From: Bufo bufo
Taxonomy: Eukaryota > Chordata > Amphibia > Anura > Bufonidae
Assembly (NCBI RefSeq): GCF_905171765.1
Contig: NC_053390.1
Coordinates: 143,548,968-143,612,967, forward strand
DNA: 64,000 nt
Direction of reading: 5' to 3'
Numbering within the stretch: position 1 is the stretch's first letter; every line of letters starts with the position of its first letter. Below the pieces are notes generated by a model. That model made no database searches. It had not been told where the DNA came from and saw nothing but the letters and a program-made list of their open reading frames with translations. This document shows, one piece after another, positions 30,996-42,825 of this stretch. The position numbers and the translations under genes were made by a program.

Positions 30996-33900
30996 TTATA
31001 TTACAACATGAGTGTGAGACAACCATTCATTCCACAACTTTTCAAACTTATGAGGACATCCTCTCCTAACAAACACTCCCCTCTCTAAAGTTAACATATC
31101 ATGCACCTTTCTCACAAATTCATCCACAGTTGGCGGACTCCCCTGGATCCACCTAAAAGCAATCAGCTTCCTGGCCACATACAATAGTCTCCCAACTGCC
31201 ACCTTGACCGCCTCTCCCCCACCAATCTCCTTCACATATCCCAGCACACATATCTTTGGGTCCTTCTGCACCCTCAACTCCAGGTTACGATTAATCAAAG
31301 TCAACACCTCATCCCAAAATCTACTTAGCACTGGACAAGACCAAAGCATATGAAACAGATCTGCACCTTCCGCCATACATTTTGGACAATTGTCATCAGT
31401 TCTAATCCCAATTTTCCGTAAAAACACTGGAGTTTTGTAGACTCTGTGGATGATAAACAGTTGTGACAACTTGCCCTGTTCACTTACAGACACTCTCGGG
31501 ACTGCCTCCGATATATCTTCCCACTGTTCCTTAGGGATGTCCCCCAGGTCCTTTTCCCATTTTCTCATCCTTGTAAGAGGGAAATCTATCAAAAATTTGT
31601 CTAAAAGCAGAGTATACACCTGTGATATCAAACCTCTCTTTCCTCCAGCTGGAAGAACCAGTTTATGGACCACATCCATTTTTGCAATAATGCATCCCTT
31701 CCTTATCGTGACATCATAGGCGTGTCTCAGTTGCAGGTATTGATAGAACCATACTTTAGGAATGTTGAATTCCTGCTGTAGATCTTGAAATGATTTAAAT
31801 ACATTAGTCTCGATCAATTGACCTATCCTCATTACTCCATGGGATTCCCAATTTCGGACTCCTGATAGAGAAATGAACTTTGGCATCAAGTTATTGTTCC
31901 ATATTGGGTAAAGCTCTCCTACCCCACCAACTCCCCTGATCAATTTCACCTTTGCCCACACTTTTTTCATAAGCTCTATAAGCGTCACTTTCTCTCTCCC
32001 CCCATGCATCCCTGCACCTTCCAGAATACCCATAAGATCCCTATTACCCAACCAGTGTTGCAGTATCTTCCCCGTCACATCTGGTAGCTGAAATTCCATC
32101 CAACCCTTAAAATGTTGACACTGAGAGGCTAAGAAATAAATCCAGGCGTTAGGGACAGCCAAGCCACCTTCAGACTTGGGATATTGCAGCGTCTCCAGCT
32201 TAATCCTAGCTTGACCATATTTCCAGATAAGATCTCTAAATATCGAATGTATTTTCCTAAATCTCTCAACTGGGATCCATACAGGGGCATTATTCAATAT
32301 GTATAGTAACTGAGGCATCATTACCATTTTTAGGAGATTCACTCTGCCCACCACCGACAAAAAGAGTCTACCCCATGTCCTTGCCTTCAGCCTAAAGGTA
32401 TTTAGCAAAGGAGTTAAATTAAGCTCTTCAAAATCTAGCAGTCTAGGTTATATATAACCCCAGATATTTAAACTTGCCCACCCAGGGAATCAAACTATCT
32501 GCCTGCACACCAGAGAGTGCCTGTCCGTCTACCGGCATCAAGACAGACTTCTGCCAATTTATCCGAAGCCCAGAGAAGCCACCAAATTTATCTATTAAAG
32601 CCATGGCCGCATCCAGAGAGCCCCCAGTGTCACCCAGGAATAACATAGTGTCATCAGCATACATTGCCACTTTATTTTGCGTCTCACCATATCTAAACCC
32701 CACAATATGAGGTGACAGGCGGATAAGGGCTGCAAGTGGTTCAATTGCTAACGCAAACAACAAGGGTGACAATGGGCACCCCTGTCTGGTGCCTCTGGCC
32801 AAAGAGAAGCTATCTGACAGCCCCCCATTAGCTCTGATCCGTGCCTTTGGGCTTGAATACAACACTTTCACCCACTGAATAAATCGAGTACCAAAGCCCA
32901 TGACTCTCAATGTTTCCCATAGGTAGTTCCATTCAACACTGTCGAACGCCTTGGCGGCATCTAACGCAAGTAAGGCCCTATCTCCTCCATTATCTGCTGG
33001 AATATTCAGACTGGCATATACTCTACGGATATTTATAGCAGTCGAATTCCCAGGCATAAAGCCCGTTTGATCCGGGTGCACTATAGTTAGTAATACCCTG
33101 GACAGCCTGTTCGCCAACACCTTCGCCAGGAGCTTCACATCTGCTGTTAATAGCGATATTGGTCTATAAGAATCAGGAACTTTGGGATCTTTCCCAGGCT
33201 TAGGAATAATTACTATGATAGCCTCCTGCATAGAATGTGGTAGCGAACCCGTCTCCAGAGAATATTCAAGAACCTTAAGTAATTCAGGAAGAAGTATCCC
33301 TTGCAACTTTTTATACACCTCCACTGGTATACCGTCTGCCCCCGGCGCCTTACCATTCGCCATCCCCCCAAGAGCTACCTCTAACTCCTCCAGCGTGATC
33401 GGCTCTTCCAGTCTCTCTCTATCCTCCTCTGATAACACTGATAGCTGAGCCTCAGCCAGAAAGGCGGACAAGGCCTCCTCCGAGCTAGACGCCTTGGAAG
33501 CATAGAGAGAGACATAAAAACCTTTTAGAATATCTAATATCCCTTTTGTATCCTGGCTACTATTCCCATTACCATCCATTAGCTCTTGTATACAAGATGA
33601 ACCCCTCTGTGCCTGAGAAACCCCTGAGAGCAAATGCCCAACTTTCTCTCCCTCCTCAAAAGATCTTTGGCGGTAAAAACTACGTTTCCTCTCTGCAGCC
33701 TGTAGTAGGTGACACCTCAGTTGTTCCTGAGCTACCTCCAGCGCCTCACTATTAGCCATGGTGGGGATTCTACCAAACTCCCTTTCAGCCTCTGTTACTT
33801 GTACATGAGCTTTAACATCTGCCTCTCTGGATTTAGATTTATGCTTACTTATTTCTTTGATCAGTACCCCTCTCAGAAACGCTTTCATGGCATCCCAAAC

Positions 33901-34388
33901 CCCGTGAATTGTAGCCGTCCCTCCATTAATAGAAAAGTACTCCCTGACCTCCAGAGTAATCTCAGACAAATCACCAAGTACATTCAACCAATGCGGGTTA
34001 CATTTCCACAACCTCGGTCCCTGCCTAAGCACGCCCAGGCACAAATCAACCTGCACCAGGGAATGGTCAGACAACGACCGAGGGTGATAAACAACATCTC
34101 TTATCAATGGCAGCATAACATCATTAACCAAAGCCAGATCTATGCCTGATAATGAATGATGCGTAGCAGATCTACATGAAAACACCCGCTTATCCGGGTT
34201 GCGCAGCCTCCAAACATCAAGTAAACCAGTTTCCCTCATAATATTCTTTAGAGCCACACTCCCCGGTGATCCACTGGCTCCTTCTACCCGACATCTATCT
34301 ATGGAGTCATTCAATGTACAATTGAAGTCCCCCACTAGCAGCCACGGCAGTCCAGGGAAGTCCGCCACAAAGGTCATAATATCCCTTA
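30996..34388 (-). pseudogene. L1 ORF2, left duplicate: part of endonuclease, RT and C-terminus
   Basis: Minus-strand ORF2 sequence from the TTAA junction at 34388 to the stop at 30996. It contains the C-terminal half of the endonuclease (LVGDFNCTLNDSIDRC, SGIDLALVND, SDHSLVQVDL), the full reverse transcriptase (SYRPISLLTADVKLLAKVL, ALDAAKAFDSVEW, ARGTRQGCPLSPLLFALAIE, AMYADDTMLFLGD) and the cysteine-rich C-terminal region (CPKCMAEGADLFHMLWSCP). A one-base frameshift between 32443 and about 32430 separates RT from the rest. It is L1-clade in layout. This segment from 31491 leftwards in the element is the only copy of the true C-terminus. Confidence 0.92.
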
Positions 34389-35579
34389 TTAACCGCCTCA
34401 CGTCCGCCCATAGGATATAAACGTCCTATGGGTGGACGTCTATTTCTGACAGCACGTTTTAAAACGTCCTGTCAGAAATAGCAGCTGCACGCTAATCGTG
34501 CAGCTGCTGATCGGGTTGCCCGCTGTCAGTGACAGCAGGGCAACCCAGAGATAAGGCAGGGACAGTGCCCAGGTGTCCCTGCCTTCACGATCGCTGCAGA
34601 CACAGCGCTCACCGAGCGCTGTGTCTGCAGAGCAGGAAGCGCTGTGCGCTTCCTGTTCCGGCCCGGCGGTCATGTGACCGCCGGGACCGGAGAGTGCAGG
34701 GGCTGTGTGAGGTCTCTCAGAGACCTCGATCAGCCCTGCTGTGAGGCTGTACAGCGCAGGATTGCTGCTGTACAGCCTCTATAGGGGTGCATTTGTCCTG
34801 TAACTGGGGCTACTATCTCAGCCCCAGTTACAGGAGAAATCAACTGTGAAAAAAAAAAAAAAAAGTGAAGTAAATGTCCCCCAGAGGTCTTGTATGACCT
34901 TATGGGGGACGAAAAGTGTAAAATAAAATAAAAATAAAATAAAGTGTTGAAAAAATAAAATAAAAAAAAGGTTCACATGTAAAAAAAAAAAAAAATCCCA
35001 AGTAAGGAATAAAAAAAAAAAAAAAAAATAGAAAAAATAAAATAAAATAGACATATTTAGTATTGCCGCGTCCGTAAAAACCAGCTCTATAAAAATATCA
35101 CATGACCTAACCCCTCGGGTGAACACCGTAAAAAATAAATAAAAAAAACTGTCAAAACAAGCAATTTTTGTCACCTTGCATCACAAAAGGTGCAACACCA
35201 AGTGATCAAAAACGCGTATGTCCCACAAAATGGTACCAATAAAACCGTCACCTCATCCCGCAAAAAATGAGCCCCTACATAAGAAAGTCTCTCAAAAAAT
35301 AAAAAAACTATAGCTCTTAGAACATGGAGACACTAAAACATCATTTTTTTGGTTTCAAAAATGCTATTATTGTGTTAAAGTGAAACAAATAAAAAAAAGT
35401 ATACATATTAGGTATTGCCGCGTCCGTAAAAACCAGCTCTATAAAAATATCACATGACCTAACCCCTCGGGTGAACACCGTAAAAAATAAATAAAAAAAA
35501 CTGTGTCAAAACAAGCAATTTTTGTCACCTTGCATCACAAAAGGTGCAACACCAAGTGATCAAAAACGCGTATGTCCCA
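34389..35579. mobile_element. Truncated copy of the TTAA hairpin element (in left duplicate)
   Basis: Starts at TTAA 34389-34392, followed by CCGCCTCACGTCC, and is broken at the duplication junction, so it lacks the right terminus. It duplicates 38478-39669. The hairpin chain is at 34400-34910 and the ~350-bp internal repeats start near 35060. Confidence 0.88.
34400..34910. repeat. Chain of twelve hairpins (left duplicate)
   Basis: Stem pairs: 34400-34415/34424-34439; 34441-34452/34469-34480 around ACGTTTTAAAACGT; 34481-34491/34497-34507; 34513-34527/34531-34546; 34553-34564/34574-34585; 34594-34610/34614-34630 (17 bp perfect); 34633-34642/34646-34655; 34662-34672/34675-34685; 34709-34717/34719-34727; 34743-34755/34767-34779; 34796-34810/34821-34835 (15 bp perfect); 34876-34883/34903-34910. 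Loops are usually only 1-11 bases. Almost no base outside the stems is left between 34400 and 34690. Confidence 0.9.
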
Positions 35580-38477
35580 CACTCTCCGGACTGCCTCCGA
35601 TATATCTTCCCACTGTTCCTTAGGGATGTCCCCCAGGTCCTTTTCCCATTTTCTCATCCCTGTAAGAGGGAAATCTATCAAAAATTTGTCTAAAAGCAGA
35701 GTATACACCTGTGATATCAAACCTCTCTTTCCTCCAGCTGGAAGAACCAGTTTATGGACCACATCCATTTTTGCAATAATGCATCCCTTCCTTATCGTGA
35801 CATCATAGGCGTGTCTCAGTTGCAGGTATTGATAGAACCATACTTTAGGAATGTTGAATTCCTGCTGTAGATCTTGAAATGATTTAAATACATTAGTCTC
35901 GATCAATTGACCTATCCTCATTACTCCATGGGATTCCCAATTTCGGACTCCTGATAGAGAAATGAACTTTGGCATCAAGTTATTGTTCCATATTGGGTAA
36001 AGCTCTCCTACCCCACCAACTCCCCTGATCAATTTCACCTTTGCCCACACTTTTTTCATAAGCTCTATAAGCGTCACTTTCTCTCTCCCCCCATGCATCC
36101 CTGCACCTTCCAGAATACCCATAAGATCCCTATTACCCAACCACTGTTGCAGTATCTTCCCCGTCACATCCGGTAGCTGAAATTCCATCCAACCCTTAAA
36201 ATGTTGACACTGAGAGGCTAAGAAATAAATCCAGGCGTTAGGGACAGCCAAGCCACCTTCAGACTTGGGATATTGCAGCGTCTCCAGCTTAATCCTAGCT
36301 TGACCATATTTCCAGATAAGATCTCTAAATATCGAATGTATTTTCCTAAATCTCTCAACTGGGATCCATACAGGGGCATTATTCAATATGTATAGTAACT
36401 GAGGCATCATTACCATTTTTAGGAGATTCACTCTGCCCACCACCGACAAAAAGAGTCTACCCCATGTCCTTGCCTTCAGCCTAAAGGTATTTAGCAAAGG
36501 AGTTAAATTAAGCTCTTCAAAATCTAGCAGTCTAGGTTATATATAACCCCAGATATTTAAACTTGCCCACCCAGGGAATCAAACTATCTGCCTGCACACC
36601 AGAGAGTGCCTGTCCGTCTACCGGCATCAAGACAGACTTCTGCCAATTTATCCGAAGCCCAGAGAAGCCACCAAATTTATCTATTAAAGCCATGGCCGCA
36701 TCCAGAGAGCCCCCAGTGTCACCCAGGAATAACATAGTGTCATCAGCATACATTGCCACTTTATTTTGCGTCTCACCATATCTAAACCCCACAATATGAG
36801 GTGACAGGCGGATAAGGGCTGCAAGTGGTTCAATTGCTAACGCAAACAACAAGGGTGACAATGGGCACCCCTGTCTGGTGCCTCTGGCCAAAGAGAAGCT
36901 ATCTGACAGCCCCCCATTAGCTCTGATCCGTGCCTTTGGGCTTGAATACAACACTTTCACCCACTGAATAAATCGAGTACCAAAGCCCATGACTCTCAAT
37001 GTTTCCCATAGGTAGTTCCATTCAACACTGTCGAACGCCTTGGCGGCATCTAACGCAAGTAAGGCCCTATCTCCTCCATTATCTGCTGGAATATTCAGAC
37101 TGGCATATACTCTACGGATATTTATAGCAGTCGAATTCCCAGGCATAAAGCCCGTTTGATCCGGGTGCACTATAGTTAGTAATACCCTGGACAGCCTGTT
37201 CGCCAACACCTTCGCCAGGAGCTTCACATCTGCTGTTAATAGCGATATTGGTCTATAAGAATCAGGAACTTTGGGATCTTTCCCAGGCTTAGGAATAATT
37301 ACTATGATAGCCTCCTGCATAGAATGTGGTAGCGAACCCGTCTCCAGAGAATATTCAAGAACCTTAAGTAATTCAGGAAGAAGTATCCCTTGCAACTTTT
37401 TATACACCTCCACTGGTATACCGTCTGCCCCCGGCGCCTTACCATTCGCCATCCCCCCAAGAGCTACCTCTAACTCCTCCAGCGTGATCGGCTCTTCCAG
37501 TCTCTCTCTATCCTCCTCTGATAACACTGATAGCTGAGCCTCAGCCAGAAAGGCGGACAAGGCCTCCTCCGAGCTAGACGCCTTGGAAGCATAGAGAGAG
37601 ACATAAAAACCTTTTAGAATATCTAATATCCCTTTTGTATCCTGGCTACTATTCCCATTACCATCCATTAGCTCTTGTATACAAGATGAACCCCTCTGTG
37701 CCTGAGAAACCCCTGAGAGCAAATGCCCAACTTTCTCTCCCTCCTCAAAAGATCTTTGGCGGTAAAAACTACGTTTCCTCTCTGCAGCCTGTAGTAGGTG
37801 ACACCTCAGTTGTTCCTGAGCTACCTCCAGCGCCTCACTATTAGCCATGGTGGGGATTCTACCAAACTCCCTTTCAGCCTCTGTTACTTGTACATGAGCT
37901 TTAACATCTGCCTCTCTGGATTTAGATTTATGCTTACTTATTTCTTTGATCAGTACCCCTCTCAGAAACGCTTTCATGGCATCCCAAACCCCGTGAATTG
38001 TAGCCGTCCCTCCATTAATAGAAAAGTACTCCCTGACCTCCAGAGTAATCTCAGACAAATCACCAAGTACATTCAACCAATGCGGGTTACATTTCCACAA
38101 CCTCGGTCCCTGCCTAAGCACGCCCAGGCACAAATCAACCTGCACCAGGGAATGGTCAGACAACGACCGAGGGTGATAAACAACATCTCTTATCAATGGC
38201 AGCATAACATCATTAACCAAAGCCAGATCTATGCCTGATAATGAATGATGCGTAGCAGATCTACATGAAAACACCCGCTTATCCGGGTTGCGCAGCCTCC
38301 AAACATCAAGTAAACCAGTTTCCCTCATAATATTCTTTAGAGCCACACTCCCCGGTGATCCACTGGCTCCTTCTACCCGACATCTATCTATGGAGTCATT
38401 CAATGTACAATTGAAGTCCCCCACTAGCAGCCACGGCAGTCCAGGGAAGTCCGCCACAAAGGTCATAATATCCCTTA
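35580..38477 (-). pseudogene. L1 ORF2, right duplicate: endonuclease C-half, RT, truncated C-terminus
   Basis: Minus-strand reading from the TTAA junction at 38477 to the duplication junction at 35580. It repeats the endonuclease C-half and RT described for 30996-34388, with the same frameshift near 36530, then stops at the junction, where the frame runs into TTAA-element sequence and ends by chance at 35535. In the original LINE this segment directly continued the N-terminal endonuclease piece at 40941-41300; the codon phase across the TTAA is preserved. Confidence 0.9.
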
Positions 38478-38488
38478 TTAACCGCCTC

Positions 38489-38999
38489 ACGTCCGCCCAT
38501 AGGATATAAACGTCCTATGGGTGGACGTCTATTTCTGACAGCACGTTTTAAAACGTCCTGTCAGAAATAGCAGCTGCACGCTAATCGTGCAGCTGCTGAT
38601 CGGGTTGCCCGCTGTCAGTGACAGCAGGGCAACCCAGAGATAAGGCAGGGACAGTGCCCAGGTGTCCCTGCCTTCACGATCGCTGCAGACACAGCGCTCA
38701 CCGAGCGCTGTGTCTGCAGAGCAGGAAGCGCTGTGCGCTTCCTGTTCCGGCCCGGCGGTCATGTGACCGCCGGGACCGGAGAGTGCAGGGGCTGTGTGAG
38801 GTCTCTCAGAGACCTCGATCAGCCCTGCTGTGAGGCTGTACAGCGCAGGATTGCTGCTGTACAGCCTCTATAGGGGTGCATTTGTCCTGTAACTGGGGCT
38901 ACTATCTCAGCCCCAGTTACAGGAGAAATCAACTGTGAAAAAAAAAAAAAAAAGTGAAGTAAATGTCCCCCAGAGGTCTTGTATGACCTTATGGGGGAC
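38489..38999. repeat. Chain of twelve hairpins (complete copy)
   Basis: The same chain as at 34400-34910, shifted by 4089. The sequence is unchanged across all stems by my reading. Confidence 0.9.
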
Positions 39000-39139
39000 G
39001 AAAAGTGTAAAATAAAATAAAAATAAAATAAAGTGTTGAAAAAATAAAATAAAAAAAAGGTTCACATGTAAAAAAAAAAAAAAATCCCAAGTAAGGAATA
39101 AAAAAAAAAAAAAAAAAATAGAAAAAATAAAATAAAATA

Positions 39140-39960
39140 GACATATTTCGTATTGCCGCGTCCGTAAAAACCAGCTCTATAAAAATATCACATGACCTAA
39201 CCCCTCGGGTGAACACCGTAAAAAATAAATAAAAAAAACTGTCAAAACAAGCAATTTTTGTCACCTTGCATCACAAAAGGTGCAACACCAAGTGATCAAA
39301 AACGCGTATGTCCCACAAAATGGTACCAATAAAACCGTCACCTCATCCCGCAAAAAATGAGCCCCTACATAAGAAAATCTCTCAAAAAATAAAAAAACTA
39401 TAGCTCTTAGAACATGGAGACACTAAAACATCATTTTTTTGGTTTCAAAAATGCTATTATTGTGTTAAAGTGAAACAAATAAAAAAAAGTATACATATTA
39501 GGTATTGCCGCGTCCGTAAAAACCAGCTCTATAAAAATATCACATGACCTAACCCCTCGGGTGAACACCGTAAAAAATAAATAAAAAAAACTGTGTCAAA
39601 ACAAGCAATTTTTGTCACCTTGCATCACAAAAGGTGCAACACCAAGTGATCAAAAACGCGTATGTCCCACAAAATAGTACCAATAAAACCGTCACCTCAT
39701 CCCGCAAAAAATGAGCCCCTACATAAGAAAATCTCTCAAAAAATAAAAAAACTATAGCTCTCAGAACATGGACACATTAAAACATAATTTTTTGGTTTCA
39801 AAAATGCTATTATTGTGTAAAACTTTAATAAATGAGAAAAAGTATACATATTAGGTATCGCCACGTCCGTAACAATCTGCTCTATAAAAATGTCACTTGA
39901 CTGAACCCCTCAGGTGAACGCTGTAAAAATAAATAAATAGAAACTGTGCTAAAACAACCA
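39140..39960. repeat. ~350-bp internal tandem repeats of the TTAA element
   Basis: TATTGCCGCGTCCGTAAAAA recurs near 39151 and 39506, and a diverged third copy (TATCGCCACGTCCGTAACAA) near 39858. Each is followed by CAGCTCTATAAAAATATCAC or a close variant and CCGTAAAAAATAAATAAA. Non-coding. Confidence 0.8.
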
Positions 39961-40940
39961 ATTTTTTGGTCACCTTGCCCCATAAAGTGTTATAATGAAT
40001 GATCAAAAAATCATATGTACCCCAAAATAGTACTAATAAAACTGGCACCTTATCCCCTAGTTTCCAAAATGGGGTCACTTCTTGGGAGTTTCTACTGTAA
40101 GGGTGCATCAGGGGGCTTCAAATGGGACATGGCATCTAAAAACCATGTGGAGTTCCTTTCCTTCTGCGCCCTGCCGTGTGCCCATACAGCAGTTTACGAC
40201 CACATGTGGGGTGTTTCTGTAAACCGCAGAATCTGGGTAATAAATATTGAGTTTTGTTTGGCTGTTAACCATCGATGTGTTAAAGAAAAAAATTGATTAA
40301 AATGGAAAATCTGCCAAAAAAGTGAAATTTAAAAATTTGATCTCCATTTTCCTTTAATTCTTGTGGAACGCCTAAAGGGTTAACAAAGTTTGTAAAATCG
40401 GTTTTGAATACCTTGAGGGGTGTAGTTTCTACAATGGGGTCATTTATGGGGGTATCCACTATGTAGGCCCCACAAAGTGACTTCAGACCTGAACTGGTCC
40501 TTATAAAGTGGGTTTTGGCAATTTTCTTACAAATTTGAAGAATTGCTTCTAAACTTCTAAGCCTTCTAACGTCCTAAAAAAATAAAATGACATTTCCAAA
40601 ATGATGCCAACATAAAGTAGACATATGGGAAATGTTAAATAATAACTATTTTATGAGGTATCACTTTCTGTTTTGAAAGCAGAGAAATTGAAATTTAGAA
40701 AATTGCGAATTTTTCACATTTTTGGGTAAATTTGGGATTTTTTCATAAATAAAGGTGAAATATTTTGACTCAAATTTATGACTATCATGAAGTACAATGT
40801 GTCACGAGAAAACAATCTCTGAATGACTTGGATAAATAAAGGCGTTCCAAAGTTATTACCACATAAAGTGAGATATGTCAGTTTTGCAAAATTTGGCCTG
40901 GTCAGGAAGGGGGCAAAGGGCCCAGATGGGAAGTGGTTAA

Positions 40941-41300
40941 AGGGGAAGCAAAAGGTGGAGGCACATACACTGACACCAACACCACCTGGATCCCATCAAT
41001 CTTGCACACTACACACACATACCTGCCCTCAGCATCCACACATTGCTTCAGATGTTCGTACCTTATACTTTTATGCACAATCATACTTACGCCCCTGGAG
41101 TGAGAGGAATGGATTGCATGTACCACATGTCCTACCCAATTTTTGTTCAGCCACTGCACATTATCATTGGACAAATGCGTTTCCTGCAAGCAGCAGATAG
41201 CTGGCTGAAACCGACCCAAATATTGAAATATACATTGTCGTTTTCGTGCATCAGCCATTCCCCTCACATTCCAGCTCAACACTTTAATCACCTGTGTCAT
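40941..41300 (-). pseudogene. L1 ORF2, N-terminal part of the endonuclease
   Basis: ATG at 41298-41300 begins ORF2. The product opens with KVLSWNVRGMADARKR and has CCLQETHL, both typical of apurinic/apyrimidinic-type LINE endonucleases, then GVSMIVHKSIRYE and VLVSVYVPPPF. The frame meets the TTAA element at 40940 and runs into it for a few codons. The rest of the endonuclease starts at 38477 in the same phase. Confidence 0.92.
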
Positions 41301-41748
41301 GATGAAAGATTACGGCATGTTTGAATCTCACACCCCATACTAATGTCACTCTCTCATAATTCACGCCCCTCACCCATCTCTGACCCGTCACCCCCCCCCC
41401 CCCCCCCCCCCGTCCCTCCCCCTCCCCAGTAATCAGGCTACTTTGAAAAGTAACCCCAGCCCCCCCCCCCCCCCCCCCTCCCAAACATCCAACTCTAACT
41501 CAGGGCAATCTGTAAGCACCATGCCCAATGCTAAACAAAAATCACTTCTGATTCCAACACTCTCCCTCAGGTAGAGAATCCTCTCCACAACTGGGAAATA
41601 CATTTCTTATCCCAACTTCCTACTCCTGCATCAGGATCTACCATGTGGTAGCAACACTCAATACACTTTATAACTGGTATAACATTAAAGTGACATTAGG
41701 GTGCAATCCTATGCATATAAAGTGAACACAAACTGCAAACTGTTTCCT
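41301..41748 (-). other. L1 spacer between ORF1 and ORF2
   Basis: 448 bp with two C homopolymers (41391-41411 and 41461-41478; G runs on the element strand). No coding capacity supported. The lengths of these runs are likely unreliable in any assembly. Confidence 0.7.
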
Positions 41749-42825
41749 TCAAGTGTCCAGGGCCCCACTTCTCAGTTGTCGCTCGTGAACGTCCAGCCAC
41801 TGTGTTGCTTCTTCCGGGTCCTCAAAGAATCTGGTGGAACCCAATGCCACCACTCGCAATCTAGCCGGGAACAACATGGCGTACGGAACTTGTAGCACTC
41901 TGAGCCTTTTCTTTATATCTATAAATCTCTTCCTCCTCCGCTGCACCTCATTGGAATAATCCGGAAAAATGGACACTCTGACCCCATTCATGACCATCTC
42001 ATCATTGTCCCTTGACTGGCGTAGGATAGTGTCCCGATCTTTAAAGTGTAAAATCTTCGCCAGTATGGGGCGAGGAGGCCTGCCTGGCGGGAGCTGCCGC
42101 GAAGGGACTCTGTGCGCCCACTCAACCGCATACAGGGAAGATAGGCCCTTCTCATGGAATAATTGGTGCAACCATTTCTCCACAAACTCTGTAGCATTGG
42201 CCCCTTCTGTTTTTTCTGGCATTCCAACAATTCGCAGATTATTTCTCCGCGATCTGTTCTCTAAATCATCCGCTTTGGCGTATAAGGCAGCTATATCTTT
42301 CCCATTCATTTTTGACGCCATTTGCAGAGGTTGAATAACGTCTTCCAGTGAGCACACCCTCTTTTCCAAATCTGAAGTGCGCTCAGAAATCTTGTGCAGG
42401 TCGTGCCTGATTATGGACACATCTGATCTCAGACTGCCAACTTGTACTGCGAGCACTTTAAGGGTACTGTTGCAGCTTGCCACCGCCACCATTATATCTT
42501 TCAGTGTGGGCTCCCTTGTAGAATCAACCCGCAGGTCTACTGGAACTATTGCAGGGGCTGCAGATTTGAGCACCGGCTGACCGGAAAAAAACGGGTCATC
42601 ACCGTCCATGGATCCGTCCTCCTGATCAGAGGAGGTAGGTATATCAGTCCCTTTATCGCTGGCCGAATCGCCCACTCCACCGTCCAGTCTGGCATATTTA
42701 CTGAGTTTAGCAGCCGCGCTCTGGCTCACCGTCTCCTGCAGCGCCGACCCCTCTCCACTTCCGGCGCCATCTTGGCCTTTCTCCATGCGGTCTTGTTTCG
42801 CCAGTTTGGACGATTTCCTCGGCAT
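41749..42825 (-). CDS. L1 ORF1 protein (RNA-binding)
   Basis: Nucleic-acid-binding chaperone that forms the LINE ribonucleoprotein. I take ATG at 42823-42825 (MPRKSSKLAKQDRMEK) as the start; the open frame extends 16 codons upstream but without ATG. The 358-residue product has a polar N-terminus, a heptad-rich region likely to be the coiled coil (about residues 140-190, VGSLRSDVSIIRHDLHKISE), an RRM starting at ENRSRRNNLRIVGMPE and a basic C-terminal domain (VRVSIFPDYSNEVQRRRKRF). This is the transposase-22 architecture of L1 ORF1p. No stop or frameshift seen. It lies 448 bp upstream of ORF2. Confidence 0.92.
   Translation of the reverse strand: MPRKSSKLAKQDRMEKGQDGAGSGEGSALQETVSQSAAAKLSKYARLDGGVGDSASDKGTDIPTSSDQEDGSMDGDDPFFSGQPVLKSAAPAIVPVDLRVDSTREPTLKDIMVAVASCNSTLKVLAVQVGSLRSDVSIIRHDLHKISERTSDLEKRVCSLEDVIQPLQMASKMNGKDIAALYAKADDLENRSRRNNLRIVGMPEKTEGANATEFVEKWLHQLFHEKGLSSLYAVEWAHRVPSRQLPPGRPPRPILAKILHFKDRDTILRQSRDNDEMVMNGVRVSIFPDYSNEVQRRRKRFIDIKKRLRVLQVPYAMLFPARLRVVALGSTRFFEDPEEATQWLDVHERQLRSGALDT

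Larger units (their letters stand above)
31491..35579. repeat. Tandem duplication, left unit (4089 bp)
   Basis: Contains most of L1 ORF2 and the left 1.19 kb of a TTAA element, and is repeated at 35580-39669. I see about six substitutions and one A-run length change between the units. The units meet at 35579-35581 with a 3-bp microhomology, ACA, shared by the two parental breakpoints. Confidence 0.93.
35580..39669. repeat. Tandem duplication, right unit (about 4090 bp)
   Basis: Direct repeat of 31491-35579. The 652-codon ORF is translated identically in both units. The same ORF2 frameshift and the same TTAA insertion point occur in both, so both predate the duplication. A false duplication in the assembly is possible because divergence is only about 0.15 percent. 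Confidence 0.93.
38478..40940. mobile_element. Non-autonomous TTAA element with hairpin chain, complete copy
   Basis: TTAA at 38478-38481 and at 40937-40940. Ends are CCGCCTC (left) and CCACTTC (reverse complement of the right), similar to the piggyBac element's CCACCTC. It contains no transposase. It has a twelve-hairpin chain at 38489-38999, three ~350-bp internal repeats (39140-39960), AT-rich sequence, and TTTCCAAAATGGGGTCACTT at 40061, a phrase also present in the piggyBac element at 3741. I infer mobilisation by a piggyBac transposase. It sits in the L1 endonuclease gene. Confidence 0.85.

Noticed and set aside
32474..34420. Plus-strand ORFs opposite L1 ORF2 (also 36563-38509)
   Set aside because: Shadows of the RT gene; identical in the duplicate only because the DNA is duplicated.
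34818..35174. 118-codon hydrophobic ORF rich in Phe and Tyr (also at 38989-39264)
   Set aside because: Translation of A/T homopolymers in the TTAA element; no conserved protein.
30996..38490. Two independent L1 insertions
   Set aside because: Both ORF2 copies share one frameshift and one TTAA insertion point, and only one outer pair of target duplications exists. A tandem duplication explains everything.
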